Notes: a model not told the origin generated them from the letters alone. Shown: positions 50,845 to 63,670, numbered from the stretch's first letter. The stretch: DNA of 64,000 nucleotides from Prochilodus magdalenae (GCA_024036415.1 JAMWET010000021.1:460495-524494); one strand, 5' to 3'. Made by a program: numbers and translations.

Positions 50845-51000
50845 TTCTTCTTTTCCTCTAGTTCTTCTTCTGGTTCTTCTTCTGGTTCTTCTTCTGGTTC
50901 TTCTTCTGGTTCTTTTATTAATGCGCTTCTAATCACAACCAACTTGCTGTCTGACTCGTGAGATGTCAGTAAAGTGGTTCGGTCTGATGTACGGGGGTCC

Positions 51001-51119
51001 TATTTATAGATTTCTGATTGAGTGGCGATGACGTCACAGAGCCACGTTATATAGAACTGCACTCGGAAAAAAACAAGCCCACACGTGACTAATTTATGTC
51101 CGCGTCGTGTGTGACGTCA
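51001..51119 (-). promoter_or_regulatory. TATA/CRE/E-box promoter of minus-strand gene, unit 2
   Basis: TATAAATA at 51,001-51,008, CRE TGACGTCA at 51,029-51,036, E-box CACGTG at 51,082-51,087 and a second CRE at 51,112-51,119, all with the same spacing as unit 1. Confidence 0.65.
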
Positions 51120-51769
51120 TCGGCAGCCGCACTGAACATTGAAACTAATATGTAAATTAGCTTTAAAAAATGCTCATAATCTCCTCCGTAATAAATATGT
51201 AATCTGAAACAGATACAGTCCGGCAGGGGACGCTGATTCCCACTCCATGGAAACATTTTGGGAAGTCTTGTATTGGAGTATACTGGACAGATTATCATCT
51301 ACCGCGGACGTCCTTACCTGGGTAGTTTTATAACTATATGACGTACCTGTGTCTTTATGGATGTTCGTAGCAGGTCCTATTGTAGTCCTGGAGGAACCTT
51401 CCCCAAAATCCTTTCACAGGACGTTCAGTAACGATCTCACACGGTCCCTGCACAACGTTAGTTCTGTTACCTTTAGAGAACCTTCAGTAACGTCCTTATA
51501 TGCTCAATAATAATAATAATAAGAAGAATATTTTAATTTATTTGTTTTTAATGAAATTATTATGTTTAATTGAGAAATTGTTAACGTTTGAGATTTAAAC
51601 CGTATATATATACTATGCACCGAGAGCTGCAGCTGAATTAAACTGAGTAATTTAGTTATTAAACTTTAACTGATTTCTTTAAATCATAAAAACCCCCATT
51701 GTCTTCATCTCTCTTTATGTAAATAATGTATTTCAAAACAAACTCAATCAGAGGAGAATAACTAACCCG

Positions 51770-52579
51770 GCAAATTACTACATTACTGTTATTATTACTT
51801 AGTATTAGCTAATATTACTCTAATATTATTGCTCTAATACTTTTATTACTTAATATTAACTAATATTACTCTAATACTTCTACTCTAATACTATTATTAT
51901 TGTTATTACCTAATGTTACTCTAATACTATTACTCTTATACTGGTACTATTATTACTTAATTTGATTTAATATTACTCTAATACTGTTATTCTAATACTA
52001 TTACAATTATTATTACTTAATATTAGCTAATATTATTCTAATACTATTGCTCTAATACTGTTATTATTATTATATCATGATATTACCTAATTTTACTCTA
52101 ATACTGTTTCTCTTATTCTATTTCTATTATTATTGTTTAATATCACCGAATATCACCCTTGTACCATTACTCTTATACCATTGCTGTAATACTATTACTA
52201 TTATTATTACCTAACATTACTCTAATACTATTACTCTAACACTATTACTATTATTATTACCTAACATTACTCTTATGCTATTACTCTAATACTATTAATT
52301 TTATACTATTACTCTTATACTATTATTGTTGTACTATTACTCTAATACTGTAAGTCTAATACTGTTATTCTAGTACTACTACTATTATACTATTGCTCTT
52401 ATAATATAACTCTAATACTAATAATGTTATACTATAATCTGATATTATTACTCTAATACTATTTCTCTTATACTGTTACTCTAATACTATTACTCTAATA
52501 TTATTATCATACTATTACTCTAAAACTGTTACTCTAATACTAATACTATTATACTATTGCTCTTATACTATTACTCTAA

Positions 52580-52610
<31 letters not shown>

Positions 52611-52755
52611 CTATTACTCTAATACCATTACACGTACACTATTACTCTTATGCTATTATAATTATGCTGTAACCTTAATACGATTGCTCTCATACGATTA
52701 CTATTATTATTACTTTATATTACGTAATATTACTCTAATACTATTATTCTAATAC
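51770..52755. repeat. AT-rich degenerate tandem repeat, unit 2
   Basis: About 1 kb of 'attactctaatact'-type repeats with a TTA run near 52,580-52,605. It is the homologue of 47,570-48,250 but expanded. Confidence 0.9.
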
Positions 52756-52799
52756 TGTCACTCTTAAGCTACCTCGACGCTCGCTCTGCAGCCTCTGTA

Positions 52800-53745
52800 G
52801 TAGACTTAATAGTTTTCCTCTTTGCAGCTCCTGTGATGCCAAGGAGGGTATAAATCTTGCATAGGGAACAGGCCGCAAAGCAGATCCTCTAGTAGCTCGT
52901 GGTACTTGAGCTGCTTGCGCTCGTTGGCCTCTTCCATGCGGCCCTCCCAGGGGACTGTTAATTCCACTAGGAGTACTTGCTTAGATGAGGCAGATGTAAG
53001 TACCACGTCTGGTCTCAGAGCGGTTGATGTCAGGTACTTCAGGAACTTGAGCTGCCTACCCAAGTCAACTCTCAGTTCCCAGTCTGGTGATGATGAGAGT
53101 AGGCTGGCTGCTGATGTTGGCTGTGCATTTGTGGCTTCTCTCCAGCTTTCACAAACGGTACTGTCCTCTGGCTGCGGGTATATTTGCTGTTGGCTACTGC
53201 AGTGGAGATGGTCTCGGCCACTGCTTTCAGTACCTGATTGTGACGCCAGCGGTAGCGGCCTCCTCCCAGGGCTGCTGGGCAGCTGCTAGGGATGTGTTCC
53301 AGTGTGCCCCTTCCTGGACAGAGAGGACATTTTGGAAGGTCACTCTTTCCCCAGGTGTGCAAGTTGGCTGGGCTGAGTAGCACATCATACACAGCTTGGA
53401 TCATGAACTTAATACACTGTGGCTCTGCCTTCCAGATGTCATTCTAGGTCAGCTTTCTTTCCAGCGCTCCTTTCCATCTCATCAGTGCACCCTGCTGCCG
53501 CATGCTCACCATCCTATTGGTCCTCACCTCCTTAACCCCTGCCCGCACCTCCTCTAGGACAAGTTGGCGCCTCTCTTTTCCCTGGGCCTTGTCAGAGCGA
53601 GGTTGTGGGATGGTCCTGCTCGTCCAATGGCCAATGTGCTTAACAGAGCCCTATGTCTTAATCAGGATTCTGCCAGCTCCAGCCCCTCTTGAACCTTGAA
53701 CTTCCTGTCCGTCCTTACAGCAATGCCTGCTGCTGCAACCCTGGG
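52800..53745 (-). pseudogene. LINE fragment with zinc knuckle and restriction-like endonuclease domain
   Basis: The minus strand reads IQAVYDVLLSPANLHTWGK, then CPLCPGRGTLEHIPSSC (CX2C...HX4C knuckle) and RYRWRHNQVLKAVAETI. After a frameshift near 53,070-53,100 it continues with LRPDVVLTS, LLVELTVPWE and an LLEDLL end. The knuckle plus PD...E(L)T pattern is the C-terminus of LINEs with a restriction-like endonuclease (R2/R4-type groups). Which clade is not decidable here. Upstream (53,410-53,740) further degraded coding can be followed. It is inactive and lies between unit 2 and the decayed unit 3. Confidence 0.75.
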
Positions 53746-53812
53746 GTCACTGGAGTCTTGATAGGCTAGTGCTTCTCGATAGGCTAGTGCTTCTCTTGTG
53801 CGAGAAAAGCAC

Positions 53813-54065
53813 TAGCTTCTGGTTCTTCTTCTGTTTTTTTCCAATGCGCTGCAAATCGCAATTAACTTGCTGTCTGACTCGTAAGAGACAGAAGTGGTTC
53901 AAGCTGACGTAGGAGGTTTTATTTATAGATTTCTGGTTATGCATTGTTAATCTCATAGACACCGGCACACCACGTCTGAAATAGGCCGGCAGTGGGATGT
54001 TGAGTGCCACTCTATGTTTGGTGTTTTCCAGGGAAAGCCTACAAACATTGTGGGATATCTTGCGT
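53813..54065 (-). pseudogene. decayed third unit: promoter and leader only
   Basis: From 53,813 the order purine-rich leader repeat, 'aacttgctgtctgactcgta', TATAAATA (53,920-53,927) and upstream flank ('ggccggcagtgggatgttga', 'tgcgttggagtattca') follows units 1 and 2 with about 70-80% identity. Both CREs and the E-box are lost, and the ORF is absent. A LINE fragment occupies the place to the left. Confidence 0.7.
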
Positions 54066-55163
54066 TGGAGTATTCAGTTCAAATCAATTCAGTTCAACTT
54101 TATTGTCATTATATCAATACAGCGTTGTAGTATATAGATGTGTGGCCACCCTATATTACAGTGGTAACACTGACATGCTTAACAGGCTAGCAGGCCAACC
54201 AACACCATGCGGCTATAATTAAGCCAGTTAGTCAACATAACCCTACAAACATTAAATTAGGATTTACCTGGATGTTTTATGTAACTGCTTTGACTTCTAA
54301 CATTCAAACTGTCCATAGTTGTTCTCTCAGTGGAAATACAGCCTGGAATACAGATCTCTCTGTTTGCTGTCACTTGCTTTTGCTATCAGACGTCATATTC
54401 GATGCACCAGTATTTCATATTTGGCGCCGGTGGGGTTTCACCCAAAAGGGGGCGTGGCCATTCGCATAACACAGAAGTGACGCGTGCACCTATGGAATGC
54501 AGCCCGGGCAGTTGAAGAATGACAGCGAGCAGTAAGGAGTTTCTTATAGACTTGAGTTTATTCACCACAGCCGGGGACAAGCAGAGTTTACACACACTCA
54601 CACACAGGACTGCAGGGAATAGCTTCAACACTGGACGCGATATTCAGAGCTTGTGAAGCTGAGGCTGATAAAAGTTGGTAGCCGCCGCACAAAATGTGTA
54701 TATTCCGCGGTACTGAAGTTTCGTCTGGGTGTTTAGCCTAACAGCTCGCTGCCAGGTGTTCACCTCAGCCTGTTCAGGGTGGACAAAACACACACTGAGA
54801 GGTAACCTGTCAGCTCAAGGTCTCCACATTCAGCAGGGTGGGAAGTCGGATTGTTTGTTTGTTTGTTTTTCCCTTTATTGATATGAAGCACGAACACCTT
54901 CACAGACCCCACCGGAAACTGAGCACCTTCACTCAGCTAGCACGGCTAGGCTAACCGTAATAGCTGAACCTAGAACCTTACAAACAAGTATCCTATCAGT
55001 GTCCCCTCGACAAGCCAGCATGTTTCCACTGCATTCACTAAAGTGACCCTCGTGTAGGAGACCCCTATAATACATCCTTAAGGCTATATCACTGCTGTTG
55101 GTGGGCAGCAGCTTCCCTACTGGCCAGTGCCCTACCTGAAGGATGACGTAGGCCTACAGTGCC
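54066..55163. other. upstream region of slc9b2 paralogue B
   Basis: It contains a short 'caactttattgtcattatat' retroelement-tail motif near 54,090. Just before the start codon (55,095-55,160) there is a leader similar to that of paralogue A ('ggtgggcagcag', 'tggccagtgccctacctg'). I could not identify the first exon or the promoter. Confidence 0.4.
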
Positions 55164-58100
55164 ATGGATGATGCCCAGTCTAGACCCTGTACACCCGACT
55201 CTATCTGTTCCCAGAGGACTGAGGATGAATGTCCAGTGGTGGGCAGTCGTGCTGAGGTAAGTTACTCTGTCCACTGTATGTACATATCTCTGCTGTCTCC
55301 ATTCTTGTACTTTGTCACTTGATTTGTAAGTACCTGTTCTTTACATCATGTGTAAATGTCATGATGAATTTGTACACCTCTAGCCTACACTTGGCACTGG
55401 ACATGGTACCATTAGTCTCGTGTTTAAGGATGTCTCATTCTATTAGAAATTATACAAACTGTATTTGTGTGATTGTGTCATACCTTTACTAGTCAAGAGT
55501 TTCTTGGACAATATTGGCTTTCTGTCCTAAAATGGTTGACAAATTATTGACAGCTACACATCTTTTCAGAGACACACCATGGAACTGTAAGTTCAAGAGT
55601 GCAAGAGAATTATATATTTTTTTAATATAATTTTTTTGCTGACAAAAAACGATTGTCTCTGTGTTTCTGATGGTGGTACTAATCATGTTCTCTGTTTTTT
55701 CCTAATTAATTAATTTCACATTGTTACATGACTATCGATTTGACAAGTGTGCTAGGACTCATAGCAAACACATTTGATGGCTTCTTATCAGGATCTTAAG
55801 AAAATATGGAGTCTTTCATGGTAAACAATAAATCCCATCAGGAAAAGCAAAGTCCTAGTGAACTGTATAGTGGTTCTTACCTCTCCATATATTGTGTCCA
55901 AAGGAGCTCATTTGGTTTAGTGACTGGGTTTTAGTTGACATCACCTCTCTGTCAACCAGATGCTTCTGGCGTTGCATTCAGTGGATGAACGCACTAACAC
56001 TGACCCTCCACATATATGCTGCGGGAGGCTGCCCAGGAAGTGCCACTGCCCACCTCGGGGCCTGTTCGCATCCATCATCACCAAAGGTGAGTATAAAATG
56101 CAAAACATCTGACCTACTTGTTTTGTCAAATAATAATACATAATAACACAGAAAGGATGTTAAAATATGGGTGTTTTTCCACTGGGTGTTCCACTGGGTG
56201 TTTCTCCATTCAGAGCCTTTGCCAGAAGACAAGTGTTTTGCCTGTTTGTCACTCAACATAAATATGAGCTTTGTTTTTTTCTACCCCCAAATCTATGTAA
56301 TTGTAGACACCTGTGTGCACAGGACGGTTTAGTGTATCATTTCATATCAACCAATAATATAAGCTATCTATAAATATCAAGCAAGACAGCTAATAAACCA
56401 AATTATAAATATCTTCTCATCAAAGCACACATTATTCGGCAAAAACTGAATATTATATACAAAACCAAGTTTTCATTAGTGAATAATTACTGTAGCTCAT
56501 ATTTTTTTGCTAGCTCCGTGCATAAAACTCAAGATGTTATATTTTTATACAGATAGGATTATTACTCCTTATCAAAGATGCTCTTAACATCAAAATCACA
56601 AATCTGAAGTCAGTGTCTTATTTGCTAACTTCTTGTTCAATTTTTTTCATTCCTTTTAATATGGTGCTGACATTGAGCTTCTCATTTGCCAGATTTTTGC
56701 AGAAATGTTCCCAGTCCATATTAAAGGGGACAACAGTTATTGTCATGCCTCAGGCACAAGTATTTCCAGTACTTAGAATAAATTGGTGAAACAATGGCAA
56801 TGGATAACCATTACATCTTTTGAGAAGCTTGAGAACCCAAATTTTTACAAAAGGAGGAACATGTTTATTATTAGCACAAAAAACAAAGTGCTATCTAAAA
56901 AGAGAACACATGAAGTAGCAAGATGAAATCAAGACAGATAGGTTCAGTAGGTTGCATCCTCACCGAAAAAAAAGTTATTTATGCTGCTCCTTTAAATCAG
57001 GGGTGGCTAATTTTGTTGCTTGAAGGCCGAGCGGGTGCAGCACAGTTCCTCATTGTTAAGTTGAATAAGTTGTGTTTGTTCAGGAACAGCAACAAATCTT
57101 GCAGGACAACAGCCACAAGGGCTGAAGCTGACCCCCCCTGTCTTAGACGCAGTATCTGTAGTGTTATGTTAGGCACAACGTGAGTTGCATCGTCCACTTA
57201 CACTCATGTGTTCCTCCTGCATTCACCTGCAGTGTCTATGGCCGCAGTGCTGTTTGGGGTGGTCTGGTCCATCACTGAGAAAGAGTGTCTCCCTGGAGGG
57301 AATCTGTTCGGCATCATCACTGTTCTTCTCTGTGCTCTCACTGGGGGAAAGCTTGTGAGGCTAATCTGTGCTCCCAAACTACCCGCCTTCCCTCCTCTGC
57401 TCGGTAAGACCCCTTTACTGCCTTTTATTTACACAGTTTCTCTTTAATATTGGACACAATGTTAAAAACAAAAAAATATATATCATTGGCAGAAATTATT
57501 TTTCCTCAGTTCATTATACAGTTTAATATAGTCAAGTGCCTGTTTTACCTGAAATGAAGGTACAACCTTACACAAATTGGGCTAGAGTGCTAAAGAGTTT
57601 ATAAAAACAAAAGAAAGAAAGAAAGATTGTTTAACACATCTTATTGTTCCAAAGGAGCAGCGAAAAATCTTTTGGTCGCTGATGGAACAGAAGTACAAAG
57701 ACATACTGCACAGAGCATTTTAAGCTGGAACCTTAACATTATGTTGCAACTCTAAATTGATCCTTATTAGTTTAAACAGGAGTTCTGCCAGTATCTCTGA
57801 TGCTTGTTTAACCTTACAGTACTGTTTTGTCATGTATCTGTAGCTCCATGTGTCTGTATGACTTACTATGCCAAACCAAGCCAAAGGTCCTAAAATAATG
57901 AGATATCAGTTGTTGGATGTGTTGTTGGAGTAATAATCAGTCGGACAGTAATTATTAGTTCCAGACCGGATTGTATGTCTAATGATATGCAACCCAGCTA
58001 CTGCAGGGTTGGCTGTCTGCTAGCACATTCACCATAGCAGCACAAATGCTAACTTTAATGGCAAAAAAGGTTTAATTAACAGATGTTAGTTTGGAAATGT

Positions 58101-61100
58101 TTCTTTTCTAGTTTGGAAATGTGCGCTTGGTTATTGATATCTTACATGTTCTAGTTTGTCTTTAGTTCAGAGAAATATGTAATTATGTAAATATGTAACA
58201 TAGTTGAGTAACTGGGCAAGTGTTTAGATTTACAAATGTGCTGTGACTTATATTCATGGCTGTTTGGGGGAGAGTGTGATCAATCATGTGTGACACACAT
58301 GTTTACCGAACATTTCTGGTAATACGGAACAAATCGCGTCCCGTATTAGAGCGGGGGGTGTGGGGGAGAGATCGTGATCATTCATATGTGTGACAGACGT
58401 GTATATTGGACAGTTACGGAAATATGGAACAAATCGCAATTGGGACGCAACATTCTATTTCCAAATAATGGACGATTCCGTATTTTACGGGACGGGTGGC
58501 AACCCTACCTGTGCCACATTAAGAATTACTGTACTTATAATAATCTACAACTACAATGTTTTATAAACTGTACTGCACTAAGGCAGTAATGAAGCATATA
58601 GTCAGTCAGTGTTCTCAGAACACCCATGATATGCTCAGTAAAGCGTGTTGTGATAAAATGTGTTAATATTATATATTAAATGGTGCAACTTTTTGAATAA
58701 CTGTTCATCCTGCAGAGAATTTACATCAATATTAAATATAGATAAACTTTATTAGACGTTCATGCAGTACACTAAGAGAGGAGTCTCAGCTTCTGAATCT
58801 GAAACCCATGAGGCCATCTACTCCAAGCTCATATTTTCTTCAGTAAGAGCCAAATATTAAAAAGTACGCTGAGCTGTGTAGCTGTTTTCATGATAACTTC
58901 TTGGCTTTGTTTGCCTGCAGACATGTAAGTAAGACAAAGCTCGCTGGAATTTTCCAATAACTTTACTCCGGTTATTAATTTTTGACTTAACACATTGAGA
59001 GAAGAATTATACTCATGCTGCTTAAGGGATTGTTTTTTTGTTCCTTTTTTCAACTGCAAGCTGTTCTCATGTCTTACTTGTGAAAACTATGTCCTACATA
59101 AAGGTTGTTATTTTGTTGTCACCCAGGCTGCTGGCACAATTCTCTTTAAATCTTCCTATTTAAACTTTATTCCCCGCATTCAGAAAAATAAAAAATTTTC
59201 ATTCACGTTATTTGGTTTTTGTACTGGCAGACTGGCAAAACTGCTGTGTTCTCACTGTTTTCACTGCTGTGTTTATGTGTCCTCAGGCATGCTGCTGGCA
59301 GGGGTTCTCCTCAGAAACATCCCTGTGGTGACAGAAGCGGTCTACATTGACTTCAGATGGTCAGCCTCCTTAAGGAACATTGCACTGGCTGTTATTCTGT
59401 CCCACGCTGGCTTGGGATTGGATGGATCGGTATGCAACTCATTCTGTCACTCCACCTGTAAAGCCCTAGAACACCATTACTTATGATGCGTTATGATGGC
59501 GCACATAGTGTACCACAAAAGAGCTGAAACTGAAAAGTGGCAAAGTATGTGCCCAGTCACCACCAGTTCCTTCTAACGACGCCATGAACAAGGCTTTGAT
59601 ATGCAAACCATTAAAGAAAAGTTGAAATAGGAAATAAAAATAGAAAGATGTGAATGTGTTTGTAAATGCAGTTTGATCTGTATTTAAACTAAAACAGTAC
59701 AAGGACAAGATACCTTTGTCCATATAGTGTGTGTGGACACACCTAAAGTTCAGATTTTTCATTCATACCCATTGCTAGTAGGTGTGTAAAGTCAAGGACA
59801 TAGCCGTTAACCCTCCATAGACCATCACTGGCAGTAAAATGGGTTATACTGAAGAACAGTTCAACCTTAAAGCGGTAGACCACACAGACTCAAAGAGCAT
59901 GACCTCAGAGAAATGAAATAGCACCTTTCCTCTCTTTATCTCACTACATAGTCTAGACTACTTCTGGAAGCAGCATCACCCAAAGAACTCAAGCAGCTGT
60001 ACACAAGACTAAGATTACTATCCCCACATGCCAAGACAATGTTACGTACCGCATAAGTGCCTGACTTAAAATGTGCTTTCTTGTCTTGTCTGAGGGGAGA
60101 CATGATACCTTGTATTAACAATATATATTTACTAGAAAATACCAGATGAGGAACTTGATAATCAGAAGTTAAAATAATTGATTATTATAATTTTAAATCA
60201 GGAATATTGCTCAATAGTTTTGTTGATAAATTGCACAGTCTTGGCATGTGGGGATAGTAATTTTAGCAGACTGAACTTATTATTATTATTGGTTGGTAAA
60301 GATCTAAATTTATTGTGTGTGTTTGTGTTTAAGGCCCTCAAGAAGCTGAAAACTGTCTGGGTGCGTTTGGCAGTGGGGCCCTGCCTCACAGAAGCATTTA
60401 CTGTGGCGTTGGTCTCACATTTTCTCCTGGGCCTGCCCTGGATCTGGGGCTTTATACTGGGGTAAAGTAAATATCACTCTGGCAGCTACAACTTAGCCAG
60501 TGGTTTCTAGACTATAACTCTTCTGTAGTACTACTTTTTACAGTGTCTAGATGGGCAACATTATCAGTTTAAGAATGCATCAGTGATCCCAACTTAAAAA
60601 TAGAGCTGCACTGATTGTTAGTTATTCTAATGGTATTCATTTGTGCGATCATATTTATGTATTCAGAGTATTAAATGAAATCATGATAAATTAAAATGCG
60701 TTTAATTGTTTACTGAAGACTTTAAACCAAGTATAATTGTTTTAAGGTAAAAATATGACTAAATTATCTAATCTAGCCATATTACTATTCCAATGTCTCG
60801 TTGTTAAACATTAGTGTCATAATTTTGGAGTTTTGCTTTAAAAAGATCCAGTTAAGACGTCTTTTAATGTTGATCTGACCAATTATTAGGTAAATATTGG
60901 TTTGTGTTTTTGGCTGCCTGTGGTAGGTTTGTTCTGGGAGCTGTCTCTCCTGCAGTGGTGGTTCCCTCCATGCTGAAGATGCAGAAGGATGGCTATGGCT
61001 CAGAGCAGGGGGTCCCCACTCTATTAATGGCAGCCGGCAGCTTTGATGATATCTTGTGTATCACAGGCTTCACCACCTGCTTGAGCATAGCTTTTACTAC

Positions 61101-63670
61101 AGGTAAAATGTCTATTACGTCAAAGTGGTAAGAAGTGTGACGAATGTGGTTGTTTTTTAGGATTTTAGATGAAACTACATTTAAAAGGAATTCCACAGAT
61201 TTTTAAGCATATCTTCGTAGCTCAGTCATGGAGAAACAAAGATGCACCAACACAACATTTTACCTTCTGGCTCTGATATCTAATGCTTAGATTTCAAGCC
61301 AATAATGAGTACCAATACAAACTCTTACAAAACTAGCCTATAACCCTTAACATTTATAAATATTTTATTTTGGCCAAATCTGTGTCACGGTGCTGAAGCC
61401 TATCCCATTTCTTAATGGGCAGAAGGCAGGAAACACCCTGGACAAGTTGCCAGTCCATCACAGGGCAGCAAGTAATACAGCTGACCAATTTTGCTGCCTG
61501 AACAAGGGCCAGTGCTGATACCTAGAGAGAACAATACACAGAAATATATAAGCACAAGTGCACTACCTGGCAACCCAACCCAGCGCTCATACCTAGAGAG
61601 AAGAATACCCATCATATATAAGCATACGTGCACTACCTGGCAACCCAACTCAGCGCTTATACCTAGAGAGAGGGAAAGTTGTGGCGAGTCAGTTAAGTGC
61701 TTTACAAAGAGATGTTATCATCATGCTGGTGATTCCTTTCGCTCCATCAGTAACACTCTGGCCCAGCTTTCACTCAGACTGTGAGTGCTAGAGGTAAGCT
61801 TTCGAGTAAAGAGTTCCTGGGTTGGTGTTTCTCCCACAAAATACTACGACTGCTACTGATCTGGCATTTATACTGCTTCTCCTCATACCACACAGCTGTT
61901 CAGCAAAAACTGCTTTGAATTGGTCAATGGCATTGGTAACCCCATCACCAACGTTAATACTGCGATAAAGTGCCAGTATTGGCACCAATATTGCTTCAAA
62001 ATAAAGATGGAATGAGGCACTGAACCATGGTCTGGATTCACAGATCCTTTCTCAAGTTCATAAGAAGGTGTTCTTTAGAAAGTCTTATTTAAAAAAAAAC
62101 GCAATTGTTTTCATATGTAGGCTATAGGTCAGCAAAAAATGTATACTGAGGAGTGTGAGATGGCTGTTAGAAACACTTAAAAAGAAATAAAGAAAATTCT
62201 TACATGTTAAAATGTCTTTTGTTTCTTCCCTGTAGACTCCATCTGGTTCAACATCCTTCGAGGGCTTTTGGAGATTGTAGGTGCGATGGCTGCTGGTTTG
62301 GTTTTTGGCTTATTTCTTCGCTGTTTTCCCAGCAGTGACCAGGTGAGTGCACTCAACCTACAGGATGGTGAAGAGCTACAGCTACTGTTATAAGTTAATT
62401 AATTGTTAGTTAGTTATAGCTTAGATTAGTTAGATCATTTTAGCCAGTCACTAACACTGCTTATATAAGTTAACATGTGTCTGTATGATGTACTGATGTA
62501 CTTTCTCCCTCATGCAGAAAGATGTGTCTGTAAAGCGTTCGTACCTGCTGCTGGGTCTGTCCGTGTTCGCTGTCTGTGGCAGTCATGTGGCAGGTTTCCC
62601 AGGTTTAGGGGGACTCTGTACACTGGTGCTGTCCTTCTGTGCTGGACTGGGCTGGAGAGAATCCAAGGTCAGCCCTTTGTTCATTACGCCACATATTATT
62701 GACAGGATACTTTTTTTTAAATTATGTTTTTACATGTTTAGAAACATTTTTAAATATCTAACAGCTTGTTAGCTACCGATTCTGAATTAAGCACAAGGCT
62801 GTAGTTACAGTATTTTTATTTTAAATAGTAAGAAACAGAAATACAATTTGTACTTCAGGGACAACTTTGTCTCTGCGCCCTGTTGAGTATGTAAGCTGAT
62901 AGGCGGAACGGTGTTGCTACTAACCATGCTTGTTTCAGATGATTGTCTTGACTCTATCCAGTACCTGTTTCACTGGTCTACAGAAACAAGTTTGTTTGAT
63001 ATTCTTATTATACAGTAGAAACCCAATAACACTGTGTGAAAACATTTCCATTACATATTGTATTGCAGCTTTAAAGGTCACACTATCATTCTGTCATTTC
63101 ATGATCCAGTCAAGTCCTGGTAGATGAAATCATGTCCTGCCCATAACTGTCTCACCTCTGAATAGCCTGAAACATGTCATGTTAAGAAGTAACAGTGCCT
63201 TATGATTTCCAGTTTCCTTATAATCACACAACTTAATACATTTGTTTATTAGTAGTTATTGACTACTAGGGGTCACTACAGGTCTCACAATATATCATCA
63301 CATAGCCACAATGGGATTCTAATGCAATATCTGTGATTTGTGATTTGACATGTTAATTTAATTTAATTTAATTTAATTTAATTTAATTTAATTTAATTTA
63401 ATTTAATTTAATACAAAGCCTTAGGTGAGTGTTATACTGTATTGAGTTTTTTCCTCAAACCCCTGCAGATTAATAACTGAATAAAGAACATACTGTTAAT
63501 TTGCTGACATTTCTGGATTATATCTAAACAACAGTACTCTTTATTTTATGTCTGTGTTCAGGCTCCTGTAGAGAATAATTTGAACAAAGCGTGGGATGTG
63601 TCCCAGCCTCTTCTGTTTGGGCTCATTGGTGCTGAGATCAACCTCAGGGCTGTGGACTTCAGGACAGCGG
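55164..63670 (+). CDS. slc9b2: sodium/hydrogen exchanger 9B2-like, paralogue B, partial (3' end beyond window)
   Basis: Tandem duplicate of paralogue A. Visible coding exons: 55,164-55,256; about 55,960-56,086; 57,233-57,403; 59,287-59,429; 60,334-60,461; 60,927-61,102; 62,236-62,342; 62,518-62,667; 63,562-63,670. Lengths from exon 3 on are identical to A (171, 143, 128, 176, 107, 150, 109 nt) and all frames are open; three further exons are expected after the window. The ion-site SFDDIL and the Glu of GPCLTEA are kept, but RAGLGLD has become HAGLGLD and WDVFQPLLF has become WDVSQPLLF. Exon 2 is abnormal: a 23-bp deletion removed the acceptor used in A, and 66 nt are missing in frame. The acceptor proposed at 55,958-55,959 restores phase. 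Introns still resemble A (e.g. before exon 4). It is probably functional but more relaxed than A. It could equally be named as an slc9b1-position paralogue. Confidence 0.92.
58225..58510. repeat. two tandem related repeat blocks in intron 3 of paralogue B
   Basis: 'ggaacaaatcgc' with surrounding sequence ('gtgtgacacacatg'/'gtgtgacagacgtg') occurs at about 58,285-58,340 and 58,385-58,440. The second block ends 'cgggacgggtggcaacccta', a motif typical of a common teleost repeat end. Family not identified. Confidence 0.5.
61440..61790 (-). mobile_element. L2-like LINE 3' tail, reversed, with terminal unit in tandem
   Basis: The minus strand reads from 'taaagcacttaactgactc' to the tail ending 'gggttgccaggtagtgcact', matching 48,890-49,025. 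The final ~70-base tail unit is repeated about three times (units at about 61,500-61,570, 61,570-61,640 and 61,640-61,680). Confidence 0.7.
63355..63412. repeat. (TTTAA)n microsatellite, intron 8 of paralogue B
   Basis: About eleven TTTAA pentamers, uninterrupted. Confidence 0.95.
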
